Assembly: GCF_022829365.1 (NCBI RefSeq)
Contig: NZ_JAKSYJ010000128.1
Span: 1 to 33,258 of the forward strand
Length of the DNA: 33,258 nucleotides
Direction: 5' to 3'
From: Methylobacterium sp. J-077
GTDB taxonomy: Bacteria > Pseudomonadota > Alphaproteobacteria > Rhizobiales > Beijerinckiaceae
Below are positions 13,690 to 22,002 of the stretch, in pieces. Position numbers and translations under genes: made by a program. The notes beneath the pieces are model-generated. The model had not been told where the DNA came from. It saw only the letters and a program-made list of their open reading frames with translations, and did no database searches. The stretch's first letter is position 1. The number at the start of each line of letters is the position of its first letter.

Positions 13690-16686
13690 ATGCATGATCC
13701 CCAGGTGCTCATTCAACGTCCCGGTTGGCATGGCTCGCGCCCCTTTGCCGGTCTGCGCACTTCGCCGTTGGCCTATGCGCTTCTCGCCTTAGCCATCATG
13801 GCAGCTGGGTGGAACCTCGTGGCCAGCGATGCTGCCCGTACTGAGCAGGTACAACGAAGAGAGCAGATCAGCCGCAGCGACCGCTTGCTCTCGACGATGA
13901 AGGATCTGGAGACCGGTATGCGCGGCTACGCCTTAACTGGCATGCCCGAGTACCTCGAACCCTACGCCGACGCACTCAACCGCATCGGGGACGAAGTCGC
14001 CTACCTCGCCGTCCTAGATCGCACGTCCGCCGACTCTGCCGTCGCGGCGCTCGCCCCCGTTCGCAAGCTGATTGACGAGGAGAAAGCGTTCTCCGATCGC
14101 GTCGTGACAGCTCGTCGCGACCAAGGCTCCGACGCCGCTACCGCCCTGGTCGCGTCCGGCGAGGGCAAGCGTTTGATGGACGCGATCCGCTCTGCTACTG
14201 CGGCGGCGAACAATCGCGCCGGTGAAGCGCTTGTTGAGAGTGAGCGCCGCGACAGGCTGCGTTACGCTATCCTGACCGCGTGCAGCCTACTCTGCGCTAC
14301 TCTCGCCGTGGCGCTATTGGCGCGCCTCGCCCTCGTCCGCCGCCGCGAGAGCCAGCGCAGCAGCGGGCTGTTCGAGGGCGTGCTCGCCAATGCCCCGGTC
14401 GGCCTGGGCTTCCTCGACGGCGATCTGAAGATCCGTCACATGAACCGTGCGCTCGCCACCATGAGCGAGCGCGGCTTCGGGGCCGATCTCGGCGCGCCGA
14501 TCTGGACCCTGCTGCCGAAGTTGGAAGAGCAGCTCACCCCACTGCTAGAGGCAGCGCGTGATCATGGTCTGGTCAGTGCCGACGTGCCTGTGAACGTGCC
14601 GAGTGAGAGCGCGCCGGGCGGAACGCGCCACTTCCGCATGAGCTTCTATCCGCTACGCCAAGATGAAGGGCCTGCAGCGAACGGCGTTGGTGTCGTCGTT
14701 ACCGATGTAACCATGGCGGCGCTGTCCGAGGCTCAGGTACGCGCGGGCGAGGCACTGCTGCGGACCGTGCTTGATACCCTGCCGGTGGGCGTGCTCATCG
14801 CCGAGGCCCCGTCCGGCCGGATCACCGGCCACAACGCCCGGGCCGAGGCGATACTGGGGCACGGGGTACTGCCCGCGCAATCCGGTGAGGGACCAGCCCG
14901 CTGGGTTGGCTTCCACGAAGACGGCCGGCCGGTCGAGCCGAGGGAGTGGCCGCTGATCAAGGTGGTGCGCGAAGGCGAGCCCCAGTCGGAGCTAGAGGTT
15001 GACTACCAACGCGGCGATGGTTCGCGCGCCTGGGTCAGCTTCGCCGGAGCGCCGATGCGGGATCTAGACTGCAAGCTCGTCGGCGGCGTGGTCGTTGTGT
15101 CCGATATCGATGCCCGAAAGCGCTCCGAACACGTGCTCGCGGCGGCCAAGGAGGCCGCGGAGGAGGCTAACCGCGCCAAGTCTGAGTTTCTAGCTAATAT
15201 GAGCCACGAGCTGCGCACCCCGCTCTCAGCGGTAATTGGCTACTCGGAGATGCTGCAGGAGGAAATGGAGGACGCAGGCCAGGCGGACCTGCTCCCAGAC
15301 ATGAAGAAGATCGAGGCGAACGCGCGCCATCTGCTTGGGCTGATCAACGACGTACTCGACTTGTCCAAAATCGAAGCCGAACGCATGGAGGTCTATCCGG
15401 AGAGTCTCGACGTAGCCTCCACCGTGCGCGACGTGGCCGCTACGGTCGAGGCCCTGGTGGAAAAGAAGGGCAATGCCCTCAGCTTGGATCTCGCGGACGG
15501 GCTGGGAGGCGCCTACACCGACGCGACCAAGCTGCGTCAGTGTCTGATCAACCTTCTCAGCAATGCCGCTAAGTTCACGGAAGGTGGCCACATCACCTTG
15601 TCGGCTCACAGGCAAACGGACGAGGCAGGTGATAGCTTGGTGTTCGCGGTGTCGGATACCGGCATCGGCATGAGCGAGGAACAACTGGCGCGGCTGTTCC
15701 AGCGTTTCGGCCAGGCTGACGCATCGACGACGCGCCGGTTCGGCGGCACAGGGTTAGGCTTGGCTATCACGCGCGCGTTCGCGCACATGCTCGGCGGCGA
15801 CATCGCGGTCGCGAGCCGCGAGGGTGAGGGTACGACCTTCACCCTGACGCTCCCGGCAAGCGTAGCTGATGGCGGGGAAGCTCAGGCCCTTCCTGGATCA
15901 TCGACGACGACTGCACGATCCGAGATCCATGAGGCGGAGGGGAGCGCGGTCCTAGTTATCGACGATGATCAAGCGACCCGCGATCTGCTTGCGCGCTTCC
16001 TGACAAAAGAAGGCTTCCATGTTGCGACAGCGGCCGATGGAAAGGCCGGGTTAGAGTTAATTTGCACCCGGCGGCCACGGGCAATTCTGCTCGATGTGAC
16101 TATGCCGCGCATGGACGGTTGGGCCGTGCTGCGCACGCTGCGCGACGACCCGGAGCTAGGTGATCTTCCGGTGATCATGGTGACGGTTCTGGATGAGCAG
16201 AACCTCGCATTTTCGCTAGGCGCCACCGACTATTTGCAGAAGCCGGTCGATTGGGCGCAGCTGAAGGAGGTGATGGAGCGGTTCCGGCCAAAGCCCCACG
16301 ACGGTCCAGTGCTGATCGTGGACGATGATGCGGACTTGCGCGAGTTGATGACATCGCAGCTGACTCGGGATGGCTGGCAGGTGGCGACGGCGGTGGATGG
16401 TCGAGCCGGCCTAACAGCGGTCGCCGAGCACAAGCCCCGGCTGATCCTGCTCGATCTGATGATGCCGGAGTTGGACGGGTTCGGCTTTCTGCGGCTGCTG
16501 CGCACCCGCCCAGAGTGGTACGATATTCCTGTGGTGGTGCTGACGGCCAAGGACGTCACCGCGGACGACTTCCGTATGCTGGCCGGGCAAGCCGACCGCG
16601 TTGTGCAGAAGGCCGGCCTGTCCTTCTCGGACCTCTCGGCGATGCTGCGGACGCTCTACAGAACCGCTCCGATTGAAATGTCTTAA
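13690..16686 (+). CDS. CHASE3-PAS-PAS hybrid histidine kinase with two receivers
   Basis: A 998-residue membrane sensor kinase. TM1 lies at about 26-46 and TM2 at about 190-213, enclosing a periplasmic CHASE3 domain (LSTMKDLETGMRGYALTGMP). Two PAS domains follow at about 225-340 and 355-480, then HisKA with the phosphorylated His506 in FLANMSHELRTPLSAVIGYS, and a HATPase domain with N-box NLLSNAAKF, DTGIGM and GTGLGL. Two receivers follow, with phospho-accepting Asp802 (ILLDVTMPRMDG) and Asp922 (ILLDLMMPELDG). The double receiver end suggests a phosphorelay to a separate transfer protein not seen here. The start has only a weak ribosome binding site (AGG about 8 bases upstream). Confidence 0.93.
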   Translation: MHDPQVLIQRPGWHGSRPFAGLRTSPLAYALLALAIMAAGWNLVASDAARTEQVQRREQISRSDRLLSTMKDLETGMRGYALTGMPEYLEPYADALNRIGDEVAYLAVLDRTSADSAVAALAPVRKLIDEEKAFSDRVVTARRDQGSDAATALVASGEGKRLMDAIRSATAAANNRAGEALVESERRDRLRYAILTACSLLCATLAVALLARLALVRRRESQRSSGLFEGVLANAPVGLGFLDGDLKIRHMNRALATMSERGFGADLGAPIWTLLPKLEEQLTPLLEAARDHGLVSADVPVNVPSESAPGGTRHFRMSFYPLRQDEGPAANGVGVVVTDVTMAALSEAQVRAGEALLRTVLDTLPVGVLIAEAPSGRITGHNARAEAILGHGVLPAQSGEGPARWVGFHEDGRPVEPREWPLIKVVREGEPQSELEVDYQRGDGSRAWVSFAGAPMRDLDCKLVGGVVVVSDIDARKRSEHVLAAAKEAAEEANRAKSEFLANMSHELRTPLSAVIGYSEMLQEEMEDAGQADLLPDMKKIEANARHLLGLINDVLDLSKIEAERMEVYPESLDVASTVRDVAATVEALVEKKGNALSLDLADGLGGAYTDATKLRQCLINLLSNAAKFTEGGHITLSAHRQTDEAGDSLVFAVSDTGIGMSEEQLARLFQRFGQADASTTRRFGGTGLGLAITRAFAHMLGGDIAVASREGEGTTFTLTLPASVADGGEAQALPGSSTTTARSEIHEAEGSAVLVIDDDQATRDLLARFLTKEGFHVATAADGKAGLELICTRRPRAILLDVTMPRMDGWAVLRTLRDDPELGDLPVIMVTVLDEQNLAFSLGATDYLQKPVDWAQLKEVMERFRPKPHDGPVLIVDDDADLRELMTSQLTRDGWQVATAVDGRAGLTAVAEHKPRLILLDLMMPELDGFGFLRLLRTRPEWYDIPVVVLTAKDVTADDFRMLAGQADRVVQKAGLSFSDLSAMLRTLYRTAPIEMS

Positions 16687-16709
16687 ATTCCAGACCGAAA
16701 GCATGTGAT

Positions 16710-16731
16710 CCCGCCAATAGAGCGGGGGTTC
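16710..16731 (+). terminator. weak hairpin after the kinase gene
   Basis: CCCGC at 16710-16714 and GCGGG at 16722-16726 form a short stem followed by GGTTC, 24 bases after the kinase stop. The T-run is poor. Confidence 0.4.
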
Positions 16732-16778
16732 CGTCGCCTCGGGCTTAGACGGCGCAGAACATGCGGCCTAATAGGCGA

Positions 16779-16813
16779 GGCCGGGCGAGCCGTGATGATA
16801 TGGCCGCCCGGCC
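16779..16813. repeat. 9-bp inverted repeat between kinase and small gene
   Basis: GGCCGGGCG at 16779-16787 and CGCCCGGCC at 16805-16813 pair exactly around a 17-base loop. It lies 43 bases upstream of the small gene at 16857 and could act as a second terminator for the kinase or as a leader hairpin. Confidence 0.6.
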
Positions 16814-16856
16814 GGCACGATGGACTCGATTGACTGGACTGCGATAGCTCTAAGCG

Positions 16857-17039
16857 ATGATCGCAGATCGCATTGTTCGGGCCGTCGCAGCGTTACGCGC
16901 GGCCGGGCATCAAGTTGAAGAGGTTCCCGGTACCAATGGTGTTTACCGGGTCGATGGCGGCGGCGCTGTGACTGGACCAGTCGTGCTGGCTTTGGCGATC
17001 CGCCTTGGGTTGATGGATGGCCCTGGCCGGGCACACTAG
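16857..17039 (+). CDS. 60-residue hypothetical protein
   Basis: Starts MIADRIVRAVAALRAAGHQV. An N-terminal helix is followed by a beta hairpin (VEEVPGTNGVYRVDGGGAVT) and a second helix (VVLALAIRLGLMDG). The pattern is that of a compact alpha-beta protein. The ribosome binding site is weak. No family recognised. It stands alone, with no gene in the following 110 bases on its strand. Confidence 0.5.
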   Translation: MIADRIVRAVAALRAAGHQVEEVPGTNGVYRVDGGGAVTGPVVLALAIRLGLMDGPGRAH

Positions 17040-17150
17040 CTCTTCATCATCGCCAACAATCCCTGTCACTCGCCCTGCCCCATGGCCTAGTGGAGGGCCG
17101 AGATCGGTACAGTAGCTCGCCCTCATGCACGTCGAAAGCCGTTCAAACGA

Positions 17151-17879
17151 TCATTCGATCGTCTCAGAACGCCCCTCGATCAGGCGGGCATATTCCACCT
17201 CTGCTCCGCCATAGCTGTCGCCAGCAAGATCGAGCAGGCCATCGCGGTCAAGGATCTCGACTTTACCTCGGTGTTTCCGAACGAAGCCGTCTTTCTGCAA
17301 CGCTCTGAGCGCTGCGGTCACACCCGGCCTTTCGACACCCAGCATGAACGACATGAAGTCCTGTGTGACCGTGATCTCGTCACCCCCGGCCCGGTCGTGG
17401 CACATCAGGAGCCACCGGGCTAGGCGGGTCGCGGTGTTGCCCCGTGCATTGGTGAACGCTGTCTGGGCTGTCTGAACGTACTGGATCTGGATGTAGCGAT
17501 GGAGGAGGAGCCGGAGCGCCAGACGCCCTTCGACTGCGGTGCGCAGCGCGTACGCGTCGATGCTCAGCATGCGACCGGCCATCTGTACGAAATGGGTGTG
17601 AGGGCTGCGGCCGTCGCCCAGCAGGATCGGGCTTGCCCCGACCACGCCCTCTCGCCCGACGAGCCCGATCTCGACCCGACTGTTCTCGCCGTCCAAGGTG
17701 ATGGAGACGAAGCCTTCCTCGGGGAAGTAGGCCGTCTCGATCGCGGTATGGGGTGCGATCAACACCTGCCGCAGGAGCATCGGCTCGACCCGAAGCGCGG
17801 GTTGCAGGCTTGCAAAATCCTCCGGCGAAAGGGCCAGGAGGAGCTTGTTGCTGACATTCGACTGCTGGAGGAGGGGCAC
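17151..17879 (-). CDS. Crp/Fnr-family transcriptional regulator
   Basis: A 242-residue regulator. GTG (VPLLQQSNVSNKLLLALSPE) was chosen because AGGAGG lies nine bases upstream; the longer frame upstream of it is Arg/Ser-rich and overlaps the next gene. An N-terminal cNMP-binding-type beta barrel (about 15-125; HTAIETAYFPEEGFVSITLD, RVEIGLVGREGVVG) is followed by a winged helix (about 150-225; DFMSFMLGVERPGVTAALRA). The barrel lacks a clear cAMP-contact pattern and Fnr-type cysteines, so the signal is unknown. The DUF6894 gene lies 13 bases upstream on the same strand and is probably co-transcribed. Confidence 0.9.
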   Translation of the reverse strand: MPLLQQSNVSNKLLLALSPEDFASLQPALRVEPMLLRQVLIAPHTAIETAYFPEEGFVSITLDGENSRVEIGLVGREGVVGASPILLGDGRSPHTHFVQMAGRMLSIDAYALRTAVEGRLALRLLLHRYIQIQYVQTAQTAFTNARGNTATRLARWLLMCHDRAGGDEITVTQDFMSFMLGVERPGVTAALRALQKDGFVRKHRGKVEILDRDGLLDLAGDSYGGAEVEYARLIEGRSETIE

Positions 17880-17892
17880 GGATGCTTGCCTC

Positions 17893-18156
17893 CTAGAGGC
17901 AAGATGACGAGGCGGGGCGCGGGACAAGCCACTCGCCGACGAGATCGAGGGTCGCGACGTAGATGGCCGTCCCGGCCTCGTCGCGGACCCGCACCGAAAA
18001 GGTGCGGCGGTCGCCATCCGGGAGCTTGTGTCGAGCCATATCGGGGAGTTCGTCCAACGCGGCCGTGCGTGCGGCCTCGACGTCGGGCAACTCTATGCCC
18101 TCGTCGTCCACGCAGCGAAAATCACCGTCATCGGTGTCGAAGTAGTAGCGTGGCAT
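17893..18156 (-). CDS. DUF6894 family protein
   Basis: An 87-residue member of the family that begins PRYYFD and contains DxEGxELPDxEAAR (here DDEGIELPDVEAARTAAL), followed by a strand-rich end (TFSVRVRDEAGTAIYVATLD). These proteins are frequent in Methylobacterium and Rhizobiales as multi-copy genes, and their role is unknown. A second copy is at 21218. It precedes the Crp/Fnr gene on the same strand with a 13-base gap. Confidence 0.85.
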   Translation of the reverse strand: MPRYYFDTDDGDFRCVDDEGIELPDVEAARTAALDELPDMARHKLPDGDRRTFSVRVRDEAGTAIYVATLDLVGEWLVPRPASSSCL

Positions 18157-18290
18157 AGAAACTCTCGCTCACCACAGACGGGAGCAACGAGTTCTGGCCA
18201 GTCATCGACGCCTGGGAAGCACCTGCTGCAGTCAGGTTAGTTTCATGATCCGGCGTCGGATATTCTAACGTGCGTTTATGCGAACCGTTT

Positions 18291-19010
18291 TTATTTCACT
18301 CTCGGCGTCTGGTGCAGGTAATTCGAGCTGAAATCGCAGAACGCTTGGAGGCGCGCCACGTCGGGGATCTGAAGGTAGCGCCGTGTGAGCACGATCAGGT
18401 TGGCAAGCCGCATCTCGCGCAGCACGCGGTTGACGTGGATGGACGTCATGCCGAGCATCTCACCAAGATCGGCCTGCGTGAACGGTAAAGCGTAGCCGTC
18501 GTGCTTGGCCAAGCCGACCGCTTGCAGGCGCAATAGCAGTTCACAGAACAGGTGGGCCATACGCTCGGGGGCTTCTCGCCCGGCCAAGCCGAAAAGCCAT
18601 TCACGCAGCACGGCCTCATCGACGAGGGTCGCCCACCACAGGGCATGCGTGATCCGAGGATGGTTCTCGGTCAGGTCGCGGATGGTGGAGCGCGGGATCT
18701 CCACCACGGTGCACGGGGTCAGCGTGGCGATGGAGTGATCCATCTCGTCTAGGATGGCCACGTGCAGGTCGCAGAAATCGCCGGGCACCATGAGCGCTGC
18801 AATGTTCCGCTTGCCCCGCGGTGAGACCTTGTAACGACAGGCGTATCCGGAGAGGACGACGCGCACGTTCTCGGGTCTATCGCCCTCGCAGGTGAGGTCC
18901 TGTCGAGCTTGGATCTGCTGGCTTCGCAGGCTGACCCGCCGCAATATCTCATGATCGGCCTCGATCAGGCTGCCAGCGGCGCTGAGCTTGCGGATGAGGG
19001 AGTTGATCAT
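18291..19010 (-). CDS. Crp/Fnr-family transcriptional regulator
   Basis: A 239-residue regulator starting MINSLIRKLSAAGSLIEADH. The cNMP-type barrel (about 20-130) includes VVLSGYACRYKVSPRGKRNI and ALMVPGDFCDLHV; the C-terminal winged helix (about 160-230) has LPFTQADLGEMLGMTSIHVN and RVLREMRLANLIV. This belongs to the same broad group as rhizobial Crp-type regulators with a polar barrel. Only ~30 % or less similarity to the 17151 regulator is apparent by eye. Nearby cysteines do not match the Fnr iron-sulfur pattern. The 280 bases upstream, 19011-19291, hold no gene. Confidence 0.9.
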   Translation of the reverse strand: MINSLIRKLSAAGSLIEADHEILRRVSLRSQQIQARQDLTCEGDRPENVRVVLSGYACRYKVSPRGKRNIAALMVPGDFCDLHVAILDEMDHSIATLTPCTVVEIPRSTIRDLTENHPRITHALWWATLVDEAVLREWLFGLAGREAPERMAHLFCELLLRLQAVGLAKHDGYALPFTQADLGEMLGMTSIHVNRVLREMRLANLIVLTRRYLQIPDVARLQAFCDFSSNYLHQTPRVK

Positions 19011-19291
19011 GCCTCACGACGCGCTCTTCAGCGGTCGTTTCGCCCCGAGCCGGACGACGTATCGCAATGATGCAGGGGCGGCTTTCAAATGCCGCGCGTC
19101 GAGAGACACGCGTTTCTACCGCGGCACTTAAACATATGTTGTATTCGATGCAGTTACATCCGCTCGATATCAATTTAGTGCAATTTGCTGCCTGACACCC
19201 TCATGAAGCGTGAAGGGCCCGATCTCACTGGCGTGTTCGACACTCGACGCGGCGCGACACTGATTTAGCCGCGGCGTGGTTGCGGTCCGAC

Positions 19292-19516
19292 TCAGGTTGT
19301 CTGAGCGGCTGCTAGCACTCGGGCGACGTTCAGCACCGCTTGCCGGCTGGCGTCGCAATCCATGGCTTCCCAAAGTCGGTTCAGTTCGACGTTCGCGCTC
19401 ATCGCTCCTAACACGACAGGATCAGAGAACGCGGAAGTGGGCATACCGAGTGCCAGCGCGATATTGTCGAGCATGAGCGCTCGCGACTTCGGCTTAGGCG
19501 GGATCGGCATATCCAT
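19292..19516 (-). CDS. small helical protein, ALG-SAFSD family
   Basis: A 74-residue protein starting MDMPIPPKPKSRALMLDNIA after GAGG five bases upstream. The core LALGMPTSAFSDPVVLGAMS and ELNRLWEAMDCDASRQAVLN matches the next gene closely. The pattern resembles the helical tail of some helix-turn-helix regulators, but the DNA-binding part is absent. No known family assigned. The sibling gene is 44 bases upstream on the same strand, so both may share a promoter. Confidence 0.65.
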   Translation of the reverse strand: MDMPIPPKPKSRALMLDNIALALGMPTSAFSDPVVLGAMSANVELNRLWEAMDCDASRQAVLNVARVLAAAQTT

Positions 19517-19560
19517 AGTGACCTCGCTGACTGGGTTAGGAGGACGCTTCTAAGCTGCAG

Positions 19561-19800
19561 CTACTCCGCGGCCATTGAGCCTGCATGGCGCGCCGCTTCC
19601 TGCCGCGCGATAGCGAGGATACGAGCCCGGCCGGGGCCCTCCGGCGTAGCATCCCAGAGGCGGAGCAGTTCCAACGTTGAGCCGACTGCTGTCAGTGCCG
19701 TGGGGTCCGAGAACGCGCTCGCTGGCAGCCCAAGCGCTGCGGCGACTTTATCAAGCGCGGATGATGCTGCGTTGATCGCGGCAGGGACCGACATACCCAT
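19561..19800 (-). CDS. small helical protein, ALG-SAFSD family paralogue
   Basis: A 79-residue paralogue of the 19292 protein. Its start is set at the ATG of MGMSVPAAINAASSALDKVA because this lines up residue for residue with MDMPIPPKPKSRALMLDNIA of the sibling (24 residues to the shared LG). Shared features are AALGLPASAFSDP and ELLRLWD, then ARILAIARQEAARHA. The longer frame upstream of this start is Cys/Tyr-rich and is probably not translated. Function unknown. Confidence 0.65.
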   Translation of the reverse strand: MGMSVPAAINAASSALDKVAAALGLPASAFSDPTALTAVGSTLELLRLWDATPEGPGRARILAIARQEAARHAGSMAAE

Positions 19801-19867
19801 GATGCCATCGATGTGATGTCCAGCCTTACTGGCTTGGACCATGTTCTGGCATGCCACTAACGGTTGC

Positions 19868-19920
19868 GCAAAAGTAAATATCGTACAATTATAACGCGTT
19901 GGCTGAGCAAAATGTAAATA
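19868..19920. promoter_or_regulatory. AT-rich divergent intergenic region with direct repeats
   Basis: GCAAAAGTAAATA at 19868-19880 is repeated as GCAAAATGTAAATA at 19907-19920, 39 bases apart, between the divergent genes starting at 19800 (minus) and 19954 (plus). The repeats are probably promoter or regulator-binding elements for one or both genes. Confidence 0.35.
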
Positions 19921-19953
19921 AATTACATACTCTGAGCTAATAGGGAGCGGTAC

Positions 19954-20145
19954 ATGGGGCAGGAGCGCGACATCGACGCAGTAGCTGATGCATGTTTGGC
20001 AGCCCACACTGCGATCATTCAGCACGGCACGCCCGAGATGCTCGTTATGATCCGCCATCTGCTCTTCTTGGTCGGACGCGAGCTAGCGGCACAGGATGCT
20101 CCTGCATCGGCGGCAGAAGGTGATGGTCCTGAACAGGCTGCATAG
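19954..20145 (+). CDS. 63-residue hypothetical protein
   Basis: The ATG follows a good GGGAGCGG site. The protein (MGQERDIDAVADACLAAHTA then MLVMIRHLLFLVGRELAAQD) is helical, with a hydrophobic patch too short to be a sure membrane helix, and ends in a disordered acidic tail. It is divergent from the ALG-SAFSD pair. Family not recognised. Confidence 0.55.
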   Translation: MGQERDIDAVADACLAAHTAIIQHGTPEMLVMIRHLLFLVGRELAAQDAPASAAEGDGPEQAA

Positions 20146-20267
20146 GCGCGGCGGCAAGGCCGCCGGACCGTCATTGACCTCCGCTCTACGTCTGTCGGCT
20201 CGGCTCCGCCGCCCGATCTGATCACGGGCAGGCGGGGGAGGTTGTCTATCTCATCTGCTGCAACTGC

Positions 20268-20312
20268 ATCCGCGACATCGTGCAGAACCACGGGTTGCAG
20301 ATGGCGGAGGCG
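20268..20312 (+). repeat. 44-bp repeat, copy 1
   Basis: About 44 bases here match 21098-21141 at roughly 39 positions. In the plus frame this copy reads as the end of a small protein (VVYLICCNCIRDIVQNHGLQ then MAEAE and stop), but no start codon is found upstream. The interval 20146-20468 otherwise holds no gene. Confidence 0.6.
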
Positions 20313-20468
20313 GAGTGAGACGGGGAATTCGGCGCCGATGCCAACGAGTGTGCGGAGGCGCACATAAGCATTCTGCTCCGTCCTAGCGGCCGGATCCGTT
20401 GCGCACGATCCTAGTTTGCTCGGCGCTTCAGGAGTTTCCTGCCGCACCAATCCCGACAGGAGATTGAT

Positions 20469-20747
20469 ATGACCAAGATTGCTTTTGCCACCGCGCTCAT
20501 CACGGTTCTGGCCACCCCTGCATTCGCTCAGGCTGTCGTCGAGACGCCGACCAGCACCACCGTCGTAGTTCCGCCCGGCTCACCCGGTGTCGTCACGCGC
20601 CAGCCCGGCTCGACCGGCGATGCTCCGGCTGCAACTTACTCCTCGACCGGTCGTGCGGCCGACGGCATCGCCACGGACTCGGCAGCTGCTGGCAACGAAG
20701 GCCAGCCCTCCCGCTTGGGTTCGACTGGTAGCGGTGGTGGGAAGTGA
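20469..20747 (+). CDS. small secreted Ser/Thr/Gly-rich protein
   Basis: A 92-residue precursor with a Sec signal peptide (MTKIAFATALITVLATPAFA, cleavage after AFA-QA). The mature part is low complexity, with VVVPPGSPGVV, then Ser/Thr/Gly/Ala-rich segments (GSTGDAPAA; RLGSTGSGGGK). It has a clear AGGAGA ribosome binding site. It has no Cys and should be disordered in the periplasm or outside. A terminator follows. Confidence 0.7.
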   Translation: MTKIAFATALITVLATPAFAQAVVETPTSTTVVVPPGSPGVVTRQPGSTGDAPAATYSSTGRAADGIATDSAAAGNEGQPSRLGSTGSGGGK

Positions 20748-20822
20748 TCCCATAGTCATAGCCTTGGAACGCACCTTGCACCAGCAGGTGTCAGTTCGTT
20801 CCTGAGACCACGAACCTACCTG

Positions 20823-20853
20823 GCCCCGCCGGCCACGCCGCGCGGGGCTTTTT
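20823..20853 (+). terminator. rho-independent terminator
   Basis: A GCCCCGC / GCGGGGC stem (20823-20829, 20842-20848) followed by TTTTT, 76 bases after the secreted protein gene. Confidence 0.8.
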
Positions 20854-20978
20854 CGTTTCAGGGATCGCCGGTTCTGGGGGGAGGGGCGGGCGCATCCAGT
20901 GAGCCTTTGTTAAGGCCTTCCCGGCATGCACGTTGTTGTGGCGCTCGGCTTTTGAGGGTGTGAGCATCGCCAACCTTT

Positions 20979-21008
20979 GCCCGCCTGGTTCGCCGGCGCG
21001 GGCTTTTT
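20979..21008 (+). terminator. second rho-independent terminator
   Basis: A GCCCGC / GCGGGC stem (20979-20984, 20998-21003) followed by TTTTT. It closes a 125-base segment that begins at the first terminator and has no reading frame of note, so an untranslated small RNA between the two is possible. The rest of 20748-21217 holds only the 44-bp repeat copy. Confidence 0.75.
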
Positions 21009-21097
21009 CGTGGCCTGGGCTTTGCCAAGGGGCTCCGGCTCGTCGTGGAGACCGCGAGCCAACTTGCGGCGCGCTCCTGACGGGGTGCGCCGCACCT

Positions 21098-21141
21098 TCC
21101 GCGACATCGTGTAGAACCACGCGCAGCAGATGGCGAAGGCG
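21098..21141 (+). repeat. 44-bp repeat, copy 2
   Basis: Second copy of the sequence at 20268-20312, with five differences; one creates a stop in the frame that is open in copy 1 (RDIV-stop-NHAQQMAKAI). It is probably a decayed fragment of a gene that once existed in both places. Confidence 0.6.
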
Positions 21142-21217
21142 ATTTCGCAACAACGGATTATTCGGTAGTCCGTACCGTTCACAACGAGCCAAGAACTGAT
21201 CAATCTTGAGTGAACGC

Positions 21218-21439
21218 TTATCGTTTGATCGGCAACCGTCCGACTAGTGCTCCACTCGCGCTCCGAATAACTAAAGTCCACGATCTAGCGGAGTCGCCGA
21301 CATCTAATTCATCAGCCATTTCGTCGATTACAATGCGTGCTTCTTCAATAGCCTGCTCAAAACTGACAGCTTCGACACCTTCCCCGTCGTGAATCGTCTC
21401 GCGATCATTTTCGATGTCGAAGTAGAATCGCTCGGTCAA
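21218..21439 (-). CDS. DUF6894 family protein
   Basis: A 73-residue member (MTERFYFDIENDRETIHDGE, VEAVSFEQAIEEARIVIDEM), the second copy in the window. It has the opening RFYFD, an acidic turn and a final strand pair (WTLVIRSASGALVGRLPIKR). It is more AT-rich than the copy at 17893 and only distantly similar to it, which suggests separate acquisition rather than local duplication. Function of the family is unknown. Confidence 0.8.
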   Translation of the reverse strand: MTERFYFDIENDRETIHDGEGVEAVSFEQAIEEARIVIDEMADELDVGDSARSWTLVIRSASGALVGRLPIKR

Positions 21440-21682
21440 TTAGGCCTCCCGATCGTTACGACCCCCGGAAGGGCTCCTTGAGGCAAACTACGTATTTCAA
21501 GGCATGCGAAAGCATTCAGAAACACTGGGAAACCTTTATAATTCTGAAATTGGAAATGAATCTGCGAGTGGCAATTTTGTCGAGACTTGTACGCGGCGAT
21601 CGATTACAGATGTCGACGACCGCCCTCCGAACAAAGGCCTTAAGGCCTGCCAAGATGGCGCTCCTTGATGGGGGCATAAGCC

Positions 21683-21832
21683 ATGATGACATGTGATAAA
21701 CCAGAAGTCGCAAGTTTCACCGGTAGCACAGCGGAAGACAAACAGAAGTTGCGCGCCCACATCAGGCGTATTCTTCTAAGCATCCGCAAGCCCTCCCTAC
21801 CCGAGAAGCCTCCTGTTCGAAGCGGTTCCTAA
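21683..21832 (+). CDS. 49-residue candidate small protein
   Basis: An ATG-ATG pair follows GGGGGC about 8 bases upstream. The product, MMTCDKPEVASFTGSTAEDK then QKLRAHIRRILLSIRKPS, is basic and hydrophilic. No homologue is known to me. It is the best supported frame in the otherwise empty interval 21440-22002; a TTG-started frame at 21478 that overlaps it is less likely. Confidence 0.3.
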   Translation: MMTCDKPEVASFTGSTAEDKQKLRAHIRRILLSIRKPSLPEKPPVRSGS

Positions 21833-22002
21833 ACTACTTATTTTGGTGGATTGGTCGCAATTATTCCCGGACCTGCCGTCATCTTTTGGCGTAGCGAGTG
21901 CGAAAGATGGGCGGCCGATGAGGGGGGCCAGCGCCTCCCAGCGGCAGCGATTTACCTGTCGTACCCTCACTCACCCAATAGGTCGGCGCGGACTATTTCG
22001 AG

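Noticed and set aside
17880..18017. Longer N-terminus for the Crp/Fnr regulator
   Set aside because: Arg/Ser/Pro-rich, overlaps the DUF6894 gene, and a GTG with AGGAGG gives the normal family length.
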